From: Stachybotrys elegans
Lineage: Eukaryota; Ascomycota; Sordariomycetes; Hypocreales; Stachybotryaceae
Length of the DNA: 64,000 nt
Assembly: GCA_020746835.1 (NCBI GenBank)
Contig: JAGPNK010000016.1
Span: 1 to 64,000 of the forward strand
Reading direction: 5' to 3'
The notes beneath the pieces are model-generated. The model had not been told where the DNA came from. It saw only the letters and a list, made by a program, of their open reading frames with translations, and ran no database searches. Made by a program: the position numbers and the translations under genes. Shown here one piece after another: positions 31,116 through 41,850 of the stretch; positions within the stretch are counted from its first letter, which is position 1; every line of letters starts with the position of its first letter.

Positions 31116-32567
31116 ATGGCTCCTCCTGCCACAGCATCGGCGCCCACGCCCGCTGTGAGCCGCGACGGCTTCTCCTTCGTCAACGGCGAGTTCTTCGCCA
31201 TCACGTCGGCCGACAAGCAGCACCGACGTGCCACGCCAGTCGAGCTCGACGCGCACTTTGCCTCGGGCACCGACAAGGACCACCCGGCCCACTGGTTCGA
31301 GGCCCAGCTCCTCCACTATGGCCTGCCGCCCTCCAAGACCAAGTCGGTCGCGAGGATGCGCCTATGGGATGCCGCCAAGGCCGGGTCGCTGGTCGTCCCC
31401 GACGCCGTCGCCAAGCTGCAGACCAAGCTGAAGAACGAGTGGGCCAAGAACGACCGCGAGATGAAGAAGCTCTCCAAATCCGCTCCTCCAGCAGCGCCGC
31501 CCAAGAGCTCGGGCACCAAGAGAAAGGCAGACGACTCCCCTGCGGCCACGGCGAAGAAGGCAAAGCCTACCGCAATCAAGCCACCAGCGGCGAAACCAGC
31601 TGCATCGAAGCCAGCTGCCTCCAAACCAGCTGCCTCCAAACCATCTGCCAGCGCTTCTGCAAGCGCAACCAATGCAGGCCCCAAACAGCCGAAAAAGCAG
31701 CCCGCAACCTCTAGGGTGAAGAAGGAAGAGTCCAAGGCGGTCAAAATAGAGGCCCCTCCGGCACCCAAGGCCAAGAAAGCGTCGGCCAAGCCAATCAAGG
31801 CTGAATCCCCCGCTCCCTCTACTAGGTCTGAGGCACCTGTAGCCCACTTCGCTCGTCGTGGCGGCATCTCTCAAGGTCCGTCCCGTGGTGCCGCAACCAC
31901 TGCCGTCTCATCCCCAGCCCGGCCACGAACCAAGCAAACGGCAAGGCGAAGCGGCGCATTCGTGGCTCGTGGTCGTATCCCAGCGCCCGCTCGCATGGAG
32001 GAGTATCCGGATTACGATGATGAAAATGGCGGCTACGATTCAGACAGGTCGGAGAACCTGAGCTTCTTATCTGACTTTGATGGCGACGGAGACGATATGC
32101 CGGATGACCTCGCACCGCTTGGACTCCTGAATGGTGATTATGATATTCGCTGCCCCGGGGTCGCCGATGGCTGGGACATGTTCAGTGATGGACGCTTTGA
32201 GCTCGTGCTGACGCTCGAGGGCTCGAAACTCTGGGGACGCTTCGACTTGGGTATCGTCAGCGGCGTCTTGAAACTCCCCTCGCGCCCATGGGATTCTTCA
32301 CACGAGGAGTTGGAATTTCTTTGGCGCGGCAGGGAGAATGAAGGGCCCATCATTTACGGAGATGACAACACAGGCTCCATCGCCTTCTTGGGCGACGGCA
32401 AGATCCAGGGACAGATCTACACCCAGTTTGGAAATTGGGGCTTTCGAGGCCTTCGGGTCGCTAGCCAGGGAACCGCAAGCCGCATCAGCTCTTGGGAGAT
32501 GAAGCGTTTGTGGGACCAGCATTCAGAAGAGGAGTATGAGAGAAAAAGAGTAGCTCGCTGGCGTTAG
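31116..32567 (+). CDS. Lys/Ala-rich, probably nuclear protein with histone H3-tail-like motif
   Basis: Single exon, 483 residues from the ATG at 31116; the frame is open to 30798, but the upstream part looks non-coding. Residues 18-115 form a compact domain (FSFVNGEFFAITSADKQHR, HWFEAQLLHYGLPPSK) I cannot name. Residues 118-290 are disordered and Lys/Ala/Pro-rich, with KPAAS tandem repeats (160-175), basic NLS-like patches (KRKADD), three psi-K-x-E SUMO-type sites (V201-E204, V209-E212, I227-E230) and RTKQTAR at 271-277, identical to residues 2-8 of histone H3. An acidic stretch follows (294-335). Residues 350-450 form a second domain (FELVLTLEGSKLWGRFDLG, EGPIIYGDDNTGSIAFLG) that I recognise as recurring in fungal proteins without a function. 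A chromatin role is inference. Confidence 0.8.
   Translation: MAPPATASAPTPAVSRDGFSFVNGEFFAITSADKQHRRATPVELDAHFASGTDKDHPAHWFEAQLLHYGLPPSKTKSVARMRLWDAAKAGSLVVPDAVAKLQTKLKNEWAKNDREMKKLSKSAPPAAPPKSSGTKRKADDSPAATAKKAKPTAIKPPAAKPAASKPAASKPAASKPSASASASATNAGPKQPKKQPATSRVKKEESKAVKIEAPPAPKAKKASAKPIKAESPAPSTRSEAPVAHFARRGGISQGPSRGAATTAVSSPARPRTKQTARRSGAFVARGRIPAPARMEEYPDYDDENGGYDSDRSENLSFLSDFDGDGDDMPDDLAPLGLLNGDYDIRCPGVADGWDMFSDGRFELVLTLEGSKLWGRFDLGIVSGVLKLPSRPWDSSHEELEFLWRGRENEGPIIYGDDNTGSIAFLGDGKIQGQIYTQFGNWGFRGLRVASQGTASRISSWEMKRLWDQHSEEEYERKRVARWR
31594..31650 (+). repeat. In-gene tandem repeat encoding KPAAS units
   Basis: Three to four near-identical 15-bp units (AAACCAGCTGCCTCC-type) encode Lys-Pro-Ala-Ala-Ser repeats. 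This is a likely site of length variation between strains. Confidence 0.7.
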
Positions 32568-32693
32568 ATGCAGTGTGGCTTGTACCATGACATTATTCTC
32601 GATCCCAAGATCCACGAGCAGGCGCGGGTGTTTTGGGTATGTAAAGTAATATATTTAATCAAGGCTTGCTGCTCTACTTCGCGTAGTAGGGGA

Positions 32694-34143
32694 CTACGTC
32701 AGCTGGGCTGCATTCATTCCCAGCGTCTCGGGCTGGCTCTTCCTCTGGGTTAGGAGAAACCACAGCACAAACACCAGCAGCGTGGCCGGCAGCGTAAAGA
32801 CCCAGTACACCCAGAACCTATCCTGCACGACGACGCTCTCGTCCCACTTGAGCGACGGCAGGGCGAAGAGCGCAGCAAAGAAGGTGCCGGGGAGGAAGGC
32901 CATGGTCATGACGGAAATCGTCTTCATTGAGGAGCTGTCCTTGAGCGCCTGCTCGGCCATGAGGCCGGACCTGTTGGCGATGAGGACGCTCTTCTCGGCG
33001 AGGTTTGTGCTCTGCTCCGTGAGGCGCTGCGTGCAGTCGGCGAGCTCCAGGGTGAGGCTGGTGTCTTCGTGGGTCAGGAGGGACCAGATCTGTCGCTGCG
33101 GTTGGTATTGCTGTCTCTGCTAGGTTTGGATAGGGGTGGCTTACCACGGTGGACTGTGTTCGGACGCGTTCCTGTAGGTATTTTGTCGTTGCTGCGCATC
33201 CCTGGATCCGCGTCTTGATATGTGGGAGCACGGCGGCAACCTCGCGGATGCATGCACGCAGCTTTTCAACAAACTCGGCTTTACTGCAATACACGTGAGG
33301 TTTCTTCTCCGTCTCCTTTTCAAGATAGTCGCAGATTGCCATAGCAATCGTCTGATGCCGCTCGCAGTTGGCCAGGTTCACGCTCGAGAGGCCCACTCGC
33401 TTGGAGAGGTCCATGAGCTCTTGCACCTTGGACGGCGTGGCGGTGTTGCTGGGCTTCTCATACATATTCCCATAGGATCCGTGATTCGTCATCTGCTCCG
33501 TCTCTCTGATATCCTGTAGGTGGGTATAAGCGAATTCATCCAGCCATGGAGCAAGTTGGAAGAGCACGGTGAGAGTCAACGCATACGGCGAGTATATCAG
33601 GCTGGTAAAGTTGGCAAGGATGGACTTGAAAGTGTCCACGGTGGCGCTCGCATCCCGCAAGCCGTCACTATCCCTGGGAAGACATATGGCCCTTGTTTCG
33701 AAGGTGATTGGGTTAAAGGAGAAGATCAAGACATAAGGAAGGATGCTAATGATCGTGGTGTACGTATCCTTGTACGGTCCGCTGGATTGGATACCGTACC
33801 AGTTCCACGATAACAAGTCGAGGAAGAAGGGATCCAAGCCGAAGGATTCGAATACCTGAAGAAAGTTGGCCCTCGACATTGCAATGTTCTCCAAATCATC
33901 CCGCGGTATGAACAAGATGGACAGAGATGCCCCTGGGTTTTCCGCTGCTACCTCGCTCGGCTTGATATCCGCAAGCTGTGTAGCCTCGTTCTCTTGAAAG
34001 GCGTAGTACTCGGCGCGGCTCTCCTGCGTGGGATACAGCCACACCTTCATGGCGTTGAGACTCGATTTCGGAGCGCCAGGCGGTGTAAACTGGTTGCAGC
34101 TGTGCATGAAATTGGTACGAGATAGATTTCTTGCCGCCTCCAT
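32694..34143 (-). CDS. CorA-like membrane protein
   Basis: Exons 34143-33145 and 33095-32694 around a 49-bp intron (GTAAGC, CGCAG) give 466 residues. The first 300 residues are a soluble helical region (SLSILFIPRDDLENIAMSRANFLQVFESFG). Coiled-coil-like helices follow (RQIWSLLTHEDTSLTLELAD, TNLAEKSVLIANRSGLMAEQA). The C-terminus has two membrane segments: MKTISVMTMAFLPGTFFAALFALP and FWVYWVFTLPATLLVFVLWF. This layout is that of the fungal CorA-like Mg2+ transporter family; however, the Gly-Met-Asn motif that defines CorA channels after the first helix is not at its usual place, so magnesium transport is not assured. Likely plasma or internal membrane. Adjacent to the polyketide relic but with no evident link. 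Confidence 0.82.
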
Positions 34144-34757
34144 GGCAAATTTGAAGAATTTTTCGGCATCAGTGAGGAGGGTTTTTGGTCTTTGGCCGTT
34201 GAGGATCAGGCTAAATGGTGGCTTTCAGCGGAGTTGAAGTCCTAGGGCTGAGCGCGGCTGTGGCATCAGCCGCACCAACGTGTAATGGTGCTATTGGCGC
34301 TTTAATCGCTTATCAGCTGAGGATAGCGGCCATAGTATTCAGAGCCATAGTCTTCATGCTGCAAGGCTTAGTGTTACTTTCGAAGAGTTAGTTAGCTTCT
34401 AGTTGTCAATGGAGACAAGAGCAATCGGCATTATTCACTTGGGCATGTTCTGTCAATCGTAATTGATTAAAATAGCGTTGGTTTCTTGTTAGCTGCTTGT
34501 TTAACTCGGATTACTACAACAAAGTCAGGAAACCTCCGCCAAAAGAAAAGGCATGGGCACAGCCTTAACGGCAATGAGAACCAAACTTTGCTGTAACCGG
34601 CTTGGGCAACTGTTGGTTGAGGGGAGAACCGGATTTGGCCGTCAACTACCAACATGCCAGAGTGGAAGTACCAACTGACAGCGGGGTGGCACCTCCCATG
34701 CATTGCCGTCTCTGTGTGTCCTTTAGCATTTCCTCCTCAGACACTTACTCCCTCACT
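34144..34757. other. Intergenic region between divergent genes
   Basis: About 610 bp between the CorA-like gene (minus) and the SDR (plus). No gene or repeat seen. Confidence 0.5.
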
Positions 34758-35821
34758 ATGGCCAAACTCGTCAAGAACTTTTGGACGCAGCACTGGCCGC
34801 CCCGTGCGACCTTTACCGATGCCAATGTGCCTGCTGGGTCGCAGGCCGGCCGTGTCTTCATGGTGACGGGAGGCAATGGCGGCGTAGGCCTGGAGCTCTG
34901 CAAGCTGCTGTACAAGACTGGCGGCACCGTCTATCTGACAACCCGCTCACAGGTGAGCTGCCGAAAAACTTGATTTCCCTTGGACATGTCTGTGCTGACA
35001 TTTTTCTCCCGTCGTAGGAAAAAGGAGAAAAGGCCATCGAGGCCATTGTCGCGTCCACGTCCCCGAATGCCCCCGGCCTCGGCCTGCTCAAGGTCCTCGT
35101 CCTCGACCTCAACGACCTCCAGTCCGTCAAAGACGCCGTGCAAAAGTTCACCAGCCAAGAGTCAAGGCTCGACATCCTGTGGAACAATGCCGGCCTAGGC
35201 GGCAACGCCGTCGTGTACGGCTCCAAGACGGCCCAGGGCATTGAGACCTTCATGGGCGTCCACTGCGTTGCGCACCAGTACCTCACTGAGCTCCTCATCC
35301 CCCAGCTCAAGGCGGCCACCAAGCCGCGCGTTGTGTGGATGGGCAGCGCACTCATCGACAGCATGGCGCCTAGCAACGGCATCGACTTCTCCCTGCTCGA
35401 CACGGGCCTCAAGAATACCACGGCCACGTACGCCATGTCGCGGGCCGGCTCCTGGATGCTGGGCCGCGAGTTTGCGACGAGGCACAAAGCCGACGGCATC
35501 ATCAGCGTCGTGGCCAACCCGGGCAATCTTGACACGGGCATGTTCAACGGCACGCCGGCGGCCTTTATCTTTATCCTCCGCCACACGATGCTGCACAAGC
35601 CCATCCTCGGCGGCTACACCAACCTCTACGCCGGTTTCAGCAACGATGTCACCCTGGACAACAGCGGCATCTACGTGTTTCCCTGGGGTCGTCTGCGGCC
35701 CGACGACGAGCTGGTGCGCCAGGACATTGTCAAGGCCATTCGCTCCGAGGAAGAGGGCGGTCTCGGCCATGCGGGCAAGTTCTGGTCCTGGTGTGAGGAG
35801 CACTGGAAGTCCTTAGCTTAG
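34758..35821 (+). CDS. Short-chain dehydrogenase/reductase with YxxxR active site
   Basis: NAD(P)-dependent oxidoreductase fold. Exons 34758-34952 and 35018-35821 (intron 65 bp, GTGAGC) give 332 residues. The nucleotide loop TGGNGGVG (37-44), NNAG (121-124), the catalytic-type Ser175 in VVWMGSALIDS, Tyr203 and the ANPGNLDTGMF loop are present. At the position of the catalytic lysine there is Arg207 (TYAMSRAG), where the family has Y-x-x-x-K. The retinol-dehydrogenase/WW-oxidoreductase-like class is the closest in layout. Lys-to-Arg usually cripples catalysis, so it may be inactive or divergent. It stands beside the polyketide relic and may be a surviving tailoring gene of that cluster (inference). 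Confidence 0.85.
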
Positions 35822-35893
35822 ATGTTGCTGTCTGTACCATACTTGGGGTTCTTTTACTTAATTACGTCTAATTGTGAAGTAATATACACCATC

Positions 35894-36397
35894 CTACAAC
35901 TCGGCTACCAGCGCGACTATGGATTGAACAACCATGCCCAAGTGATTGCCTCCCAGAACGTCGTCATGCCCAAATCCCGCCACGTTTTCGCCCTTGTCGT
36001 TGACCATGGGGATTATGAGCGGCCGGTTGCCAAAGACCTGCGACTCGCGGTCCTTCATGCACTTCTGCAGCAGGCGCCACCTGCGCGGCGTCGAGATGAA
36101 GTCGAGATCCGTCAGCGGAGCGACGGCAATAGTGAAGCGGACGCGCGGGTCTACCGCTGCTGTGCTCAGGGCCACAGCGCCGCCAAAGGAGATGCCAAAG
36201 AGGCCGGCTTGGCTGTGCAGCACCGACGGCAGGCTCTTGAGGTGCGTCAGGGCATCGCTCATATCTCGCACGGCCTGCAGCGGGTCGATGTCATTGCGCG
36301 GCTCGCCGTCGCTCGAGCCTACGGTCCGGGGATCGTAGAGCAAGACAGTGAAGCCATGTTTCTGGAGCTCTGCCGCACAGTCTGGGAGGTTCATCAT
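35894..36397 (-). pseudogene. Truncated alpha/beta hydrolase (polyketide-associated type)
   Basis: From about 36397 down, the frame encodes the middle of an alpha/beta hydrolase: NLPDCAAELQKHGFTVLLYD, PRTVGSSDGEPRND, and the nucleophile elbow GLFGISFGG. This family (Ayg1/polyketide-transferase-like) often accompanies fungal PKS genes as a thiohydrolase or transferase. The N-terminal part with the first strands and oxyanion loop is absent, because the homology stops where the PKS homology begins on the other strand. The C-terminus ends after MVNDKGENVAGFG, well before the catalytic His is expected. The open frame extends to an ATG at 36457, but those first residues are antisense to PKS sequence. 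I therefore call it a gene fragment. Confidence 0.75.
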
Positions 36398-39300
36398 GGA
36401 CAGTACGCTACATCGCCATGGCGGTTGAGGCGATACACCAGACTGACCAGATGGCACGGATTTCGGAGCCGTCCGACTCGGACAATATTCTTGATGTCGC
36501 AGAAGCCTCCTATCGCCTCCGAGATGTCAACTTCCTGAGGGCTCTTCCCCTCGAGGACAAGGTGGACTGTCTGCTGTATCTCTTCCTGACCAAGGCTCCG
36601 GCGCAAGGGGGCTCTTGGTTTCACTTCAGGATTACCAGCCTCAAGGATGATACCTGGACAGACCACTGCAGGAATCCCTTCCATGTATCAAGGCCATCGT
36701 ACCTTGATCAATCAAGCCCTGGTTCCCAAGTTGATTGACGAGATTGTCATCATGCCAGGCGCCAACACATCCAACAGTCTCGTATCAAATGCCAGCGCCG
36801 TGTACGACACGGGTAGAGACGACAAGGTGGCCAACTATCTTTCCAACTTTAGTGTCTTCAGCGAGCAGAGCCACAACCTAGTGACTAGGGTCAAGGGACT
36901 GCACTACACGGAATTGCCCACTTCCGAGGCGGCAGACAGGTCTCAGAGCTTCATGAAGACTATCTGGAGGCCTGACATCACCCTTCTGCAAGATGCCAAT
37001 CTCGACGCGTCCACAGGCAATGAGGCAGCCGCATTAGCCAAGGTCATGCATCTTCCCAAGGATGCCGCGCTCTTGGCCTTGCTTCTTGGTCACAAGCTGC
37101 CATCTGCTTCTGTACTAGACCTGGACATGACGTCTGATGCTCAAGCAATGGTGAACATCGTCCAGTTTGAAATGGTGATTCTGCGTACATCGCCAGCTAG
37201 GGTTAACAAGCTGCAATCGTCCTTGGCCGCAATGTCCAAATTCCTGGCCCGATCTGGTCTTCTTATTCTGGTACACTCTGGAGATGCGCCATTGGCCGAA
37301 ATCCAATCTTCGCTGGCGTCAGCAGGTCTGAAGCTCCAGGCTAGCTTCTCGTCCGTGTATCTATGCACCGTCTCTAGAGAAGACACTCGTCTGCAGCCTC
37401 GCGTAGTGGACCTTTCCAAGGGCTCTGAGGAGTGCTCAAATTTGATCAACAGCCTACAGTCCCTCGGATGGCATGGAACTACAAACAATCTGGCGGATGT
37501 CGCCGACCTCACTGACGGGGCACCCTTGCTGCTCATCGACGATCCCGAGGCCCCTCTGCTCGCAACCATTAGCGAGTCCGACTTTGGCATGCTCCAGAAG
37601 ATTGTCAAGTCGCATGGTAGCTTGCTGTGGGTTACCAGCGGGTCTCAGATGAGCGTCTCATCCCCGTCCAATGCCTTGGTGCACGGTTTCGCCCGTACTC
37701 TTCGCGCCGAGGACCCGACCTTGACCTTCAAGACACTGGATCTATCGACATACATAGATCTGAGGTCTGCCAAGGCGGTAATGGCGGTCGTCCACACACT
37801 CGTTGATACTCACAGCGGTGCCTTCCATGGCGCCGAGCATGAGTACTGCGAGCGCGGAGGTGTCCTCCATGTCAGCCGCGTGTCGCTGAATGAGGAACTG
37901 CTCAGCGTTGACGAGGAGCTACGAAATGGCGCCACCCCGGTCGACCAGTCGCTGCGGAACAATTCGAGGCTCGTACGAATGTACTGTGAAAAGATGGGTG
38001 CCTCTGGCTCCCTGCAGTTCAACGAGGTCGAGCATGGCCAAGACACGCCCCTGGGTCATGACGAGGTTGAGGTCGACATCATGGCAGCGGGCTTGAACTA
38101 CAAGGACGTTGCCACGTGCATGGGTATCGTGCAGGAGGACGAACACAAGCTCGGTCTCGAAGGAGCCGGCGTCATCAGGCAGGTTGGAAGTGGCGTGGCC
38201 AAATACTCGGTCGGGGATCGTGTTCTGATCCACGGCAAGGGATGCTTTGCGAATCGCATCCGTGTCCCCCCAGAGTTTGTGTTCCTGCTGCCTCCCTCGG
38301 TCTCATTCGAAGAGGCCGCGACTATGAGCATCGTCTACTTCACCGCCGTCTATGGGCTCATGGAGCTGGCGCAGATTAAGAAGGGCCAGTCCGTGCTCAT
38401 CCACTCAGCCACGGACGGTGTCGGCCTTGCCAGCATACACCTCTGCAAGCACCTCGGTGCCACCATATACGTGACCGTCGGAAACGAGGAGAAGCGCAAG
38501 TTCCTGCAGGAAGAGCACGGCATTCCCGCGGACCACATATTCTCTTCTCGGAATTCAGACTTTGCCACCGGCATCCGCAATGTCACAGGCGGCCGGGGCG
38601 TTGACTGTGGCATGAACTCGCTGACTGGCGCGCTCCTGGACGAGTCTTGGAGGCTTCTCGCCGACAAGGGCACGTTCCTCGAGATTGGCAAGAAGGACAT
38701 TGTCGACCGCAACAGTCTCGCCATGGAGCCTTTCGACAGGAACTGCACCTACCGAGGCATCGACATCAGTAAGCCTGTGATCCTCGAGGACCATGCCCTG
38801 ATCGAAAGAATACTGCAGACAATTCGATCTCTTCTGGTCGATGGACACATCCAGCCAATTTCCCCTAGAAAGACGTTTTCCTTTGCTCAGATCCCCGACG
38901 CCATTAGGTACATGCGGCCCGGCGTGCATATTGGCAAGATTGTGTTATCCCATGGCGCAGAGGGCGATACCCAGGTCCCGATCCGACCGGAGCCACTGGC
39001 TATGCGACTGGATAAGAGCTGCACATATCTCATCGTCGGTGGGCTCAAGGGGCTTTGTGGAAGTCTTGCCATCTACCTAGCCAGATGCGGAGCAAAGCAC
39101 CTGACCATCGTGTCTCGCAGCGGCGCAGACGATGAGCGGTCGCAGCAGGTGATTCGTAGTCTCAAAGCACTGGGTACCTCTACGACGATTACGAGGGCCG
39201 ATATCTCCCACCAGGATGACGCCTTCCGCCTCTTTGGCGAATCGAGGCTCCCTATTGACGGAGTTATCCAAGGAGCCATGGTGCTGCGTGTAAGTCTGTT

Positions 39301-39890
39301 CCGAACTAGATCATCTGTCGGGATGCTAACAAGCCATGTAGGATAAAACTTTTGAGGCCATGAGCTTCCAGGAGTACCACGAAGCTCTCTCATGCAAACT
39401 ACAGGGCACTTGGAACCTGCACCGCGCAGAGCAGCGAGCAGCAAGAAAGCTCACATTCTTCACTCTCCTGTCGTCCATCTCCGGTGTCATCGGCACAGCC
39501 AGCCAGGCCAACTACGCCGCCGGCAACGCCTTCCAGGATGCATTCGCAGCATGGCGCCGCGCCAACGGCATGGCCGCTCACGCTGTTGACCTCGGCATCA
39601 TCGAAGATGTCGGCTACATGAGCGAGCACGCCGATGAACTCCTCCCCGAGGCCATCAAGCTAGTCAACGCCCAGTTTGTTCGCGTCCTGGGACTTCCGGC
39701 CGATTCGGAGGAGACAAAGTCACTTAGCAGCTACGGCGTGGACTCGCTTGCCGCCGTGGATCTGCGGAACTGGCTCAAGATGAACTTGCAGGTCGAGCTG
39801 ACTACGTTGGACATTCTCAATGCTAGCAGCTTGAGGGCAATGTGTGAGAAGGTGGTTGGCCGGTTGATTACCGCGAAAGCGAGCTATTAA
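36398..39890 (+). pseudogene. Truncated highly reducing polyketide synthase (DH remnant-ER-KR-ACP)
   Basis: Remains of an iterative type I HR-PKS. Homology starts at about 36409 with YIAMAVEAIHQT, inside the dehydratase and just after its missing catalytic His; KS and acyltransferase are gone. The DH frame ends at about 36665 (DDTWTDHC) and resumes one frame over as GIPSMYQGHRTLINQALVPK, so an internal deletion removed most of DH and its Asp. From there a long open frame runs to 39289, then after a 52-bp intron (GTAAGT, branch TGCTAAC) from 39342 to 39890. Domains: linker with no usable methyltransferase, enoylreductase (about 38000-38960; AGLNYKDVATCMG, HSATDGVGLA), ketoreductase (39010-39600; cofactor loop altered to VGGLKGLCG, Tyr codon 39513), and ACP (GVDSL, Ser codon 39744). 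It cannot make a polyketide as it stands. Confidence 0.85.
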
Positions 39891-40822
39891 TGACAGCCTG
39901 GCCAGCCTTGCGCGTAGCCAGGCCGTTTCCTAGACGATACGAGCAAATGAACTTCTATCAACGGCTGTTGCGCGCAGAAGCTGGCCGTGGATGTCGCAGC
40001 GTTCCTGAGACCGCCAAGCACTCCCCCGCCACCATTCCAACGAGTGTTTGCGACTACGGCCACATCGCGTTTGTCCGCGGCACTGCCAGGGCCGGCAGAG
40101 AGCTTCAAACCGTCGACCGCCGCCCGCAAACGTGTGTCATGAAGCAGCCCCGTGTCTCAAACTCGTCGCAGATCCACCAGACAAGGATGCCTCGCCCCCT
40201 TGTTACTCACCTTTTGGTTGGCGAATTTCACTTTTTTTTTCTCAGGCAATGCCAAGGTTCATCCACTTTTGTTTCATTCATTCCAAGTCCTCGCTTACGT
40301 TAAGGTACCCTGAGCTGTTTCGTTTCTCATGTCGCGCAAATTCCACCGAACAAAAGTTGAAAAAGAGAAGAAAAAAACAGATCAACCAAAATATGCTAAA
40401 ACACAAATTGCCCTCGCTTAACCCAGCCGTAAAACGCCCAGCTATGACGTCCTCCCACAGAAATCATCAAACCGGCCCAGACCACCCCAGTTCCGTCCGG
40501 TATCAGGTTGCCCTCCCATGACCCTCGCCGCAGTAAAGAAAAGAGGAAGAGAAGAGGGGGTGCGCAAGACACCGCTTGCTTTTTGAATCAACAGAGAATG
40601 GTGCTATTTCGCCATTGAGCTCTCCTCATACACCGCTCGTCACTCGAGTTGCTCAGGCTAGTTCGCAGACAGAAGAGAAGTTGAAGTTGAAAAGAATGAA
40701 GGTGGCAGCGAAAAAAGAGCTGCGGAAGCAAATACAAGTGATATAAGACAACCCCCAAAAAATGTAGTTTTTCTTTTTCCTGTGATTCAAAAAGCAAGGG
40801 CGGGCGACGACGAGAACCCGCT
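39891..40822. other. Intergenic region between convergent loci
   Basis: About 930 bp between the PKS relic and the 3' end of the Myb-type gene. It holds short ORFs only, with A/T-rich runs near 40360-40400; probably 3' UTRs. Confidence 0.5.
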
Positions 40823-41850
40823 TCAAACACTGGGAGCCATGGAGAAGCGCTGTTCGTCCATTCTCCTCACCATGTCCCTGTCGTGGGCGCTCCTGGGGTC
40901 GGCGTTGTTGTCGAGGATGGACGAGATCCTCGTCTTGTCCTGGCTGCGGATGTAGCCCTCACGCTCCGAGTTGGAGGGGCTGGCAGCGGGGGTCATGGGG
41001 CTTCCGCCCCTCTCCATGGTCTGGGGGCAGCAGATGCCAGTCTTCCAGGCCTGCTCGAGCATCATGGGGGTGGCGTTGGAGCCGTACTCGCTGGCCACGG
41101 CGTTCCAGAAGGAGGCGCGGTGGGTCGAGTAGATGTGGTGGAGGCGGTTGAGGTCGACGTGGGCGGCCGTGTGGGAGATGCTGGCGGGGGGAGGGAGGGC
41201 AGAGCAGTCCAGGCGGAGAGGAGGCGTCGAGGCCTTGGCGTGGAAGCTGGCATGAGGGAGGGAGCTGCGGCGGTCGGCCTGGCCAGGGTACATGTGAGGA
41301 GGCGTCATGCCGCGGGACATGTCCATGGAGACGGGCTTGGGGAGGATGGCGGGCAGCTTGGGAGAGCCGTCCTCGCTCATGATGCTGGGCAGGTGCATGG
41401 CGTTGGGGGGCATGCCGTAGCTGCTGCCGGGAGGGGAGAGAGATCGGGACTTGATGTCACGGCCGGGGCTGGTCATGGTGGCGGGCATGGGAGAGCCCTC
41501 GGATCCCGAGGAGCACGAGGGAGTGCGCTTGCGGCGGTTGCTGCCGTGCGACAGCTGGTGGTAGTGCAGACGGCAAGCAAGCTCCGTCTTCTTGAGGTGG
41601 GCAGCGATGTGCTTGTAAGGCATCTTCTGCAGACGAGTCTGGAGCAGGTAGACTTCCTGTGGGTTGTTTATTAGCATTGATTCCTGATCAAGTATTGGAG
41701 AATGGGACTAACCTCTTCCTCGCTCCAGGCTCGACCACCGCCAGTAGAGGCAGCCTTTCGGCACTTGCTCACGCCAGACTCATGGCGGTCGATGGCGTCA
41801 CTGACGGGGGTGAAGGCAGCAGCAAGCTGAGAAACGTGGGGAGGAGACAT
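40823..41850 (-). CDS. Myb/SANT-type putative transcription regulator
   Basis: Exons 41850-41713 and 41656-40823 around a 56-bp intron (GTTAGT donor, CCACAG acceptor) give 323 residues. A single Myb/SANT-like module spans about residues 40-90, with a split across the intron: GGGRAWSEEEEVYLLQTRLQ, then KMPYKHIAAHLKKTELACRL and HYHQLSHGSNRRKRT. The basic tail suggests DNA contact and nuclear import. The remainder is Ser/Pro/Met-rich and disordered (SPGRDIKSRSLSPPGSSYGM), ending with a helical part (VDLNRLHHIYSTHRASFWNAV) that may be a second folded domain. Intact. It is transcribed away from the two-repeat Myb gene at 49795 across a very long gene-poor region. Targets unknown. Confidence 0.82.

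Noticed and set aside
36647..36740. PKS frame break as another homopolymer error
   Set aside because: There is no homopolymer at the junction and a large part of the DH domain is missing, so it is a deletion, not a one-base error.
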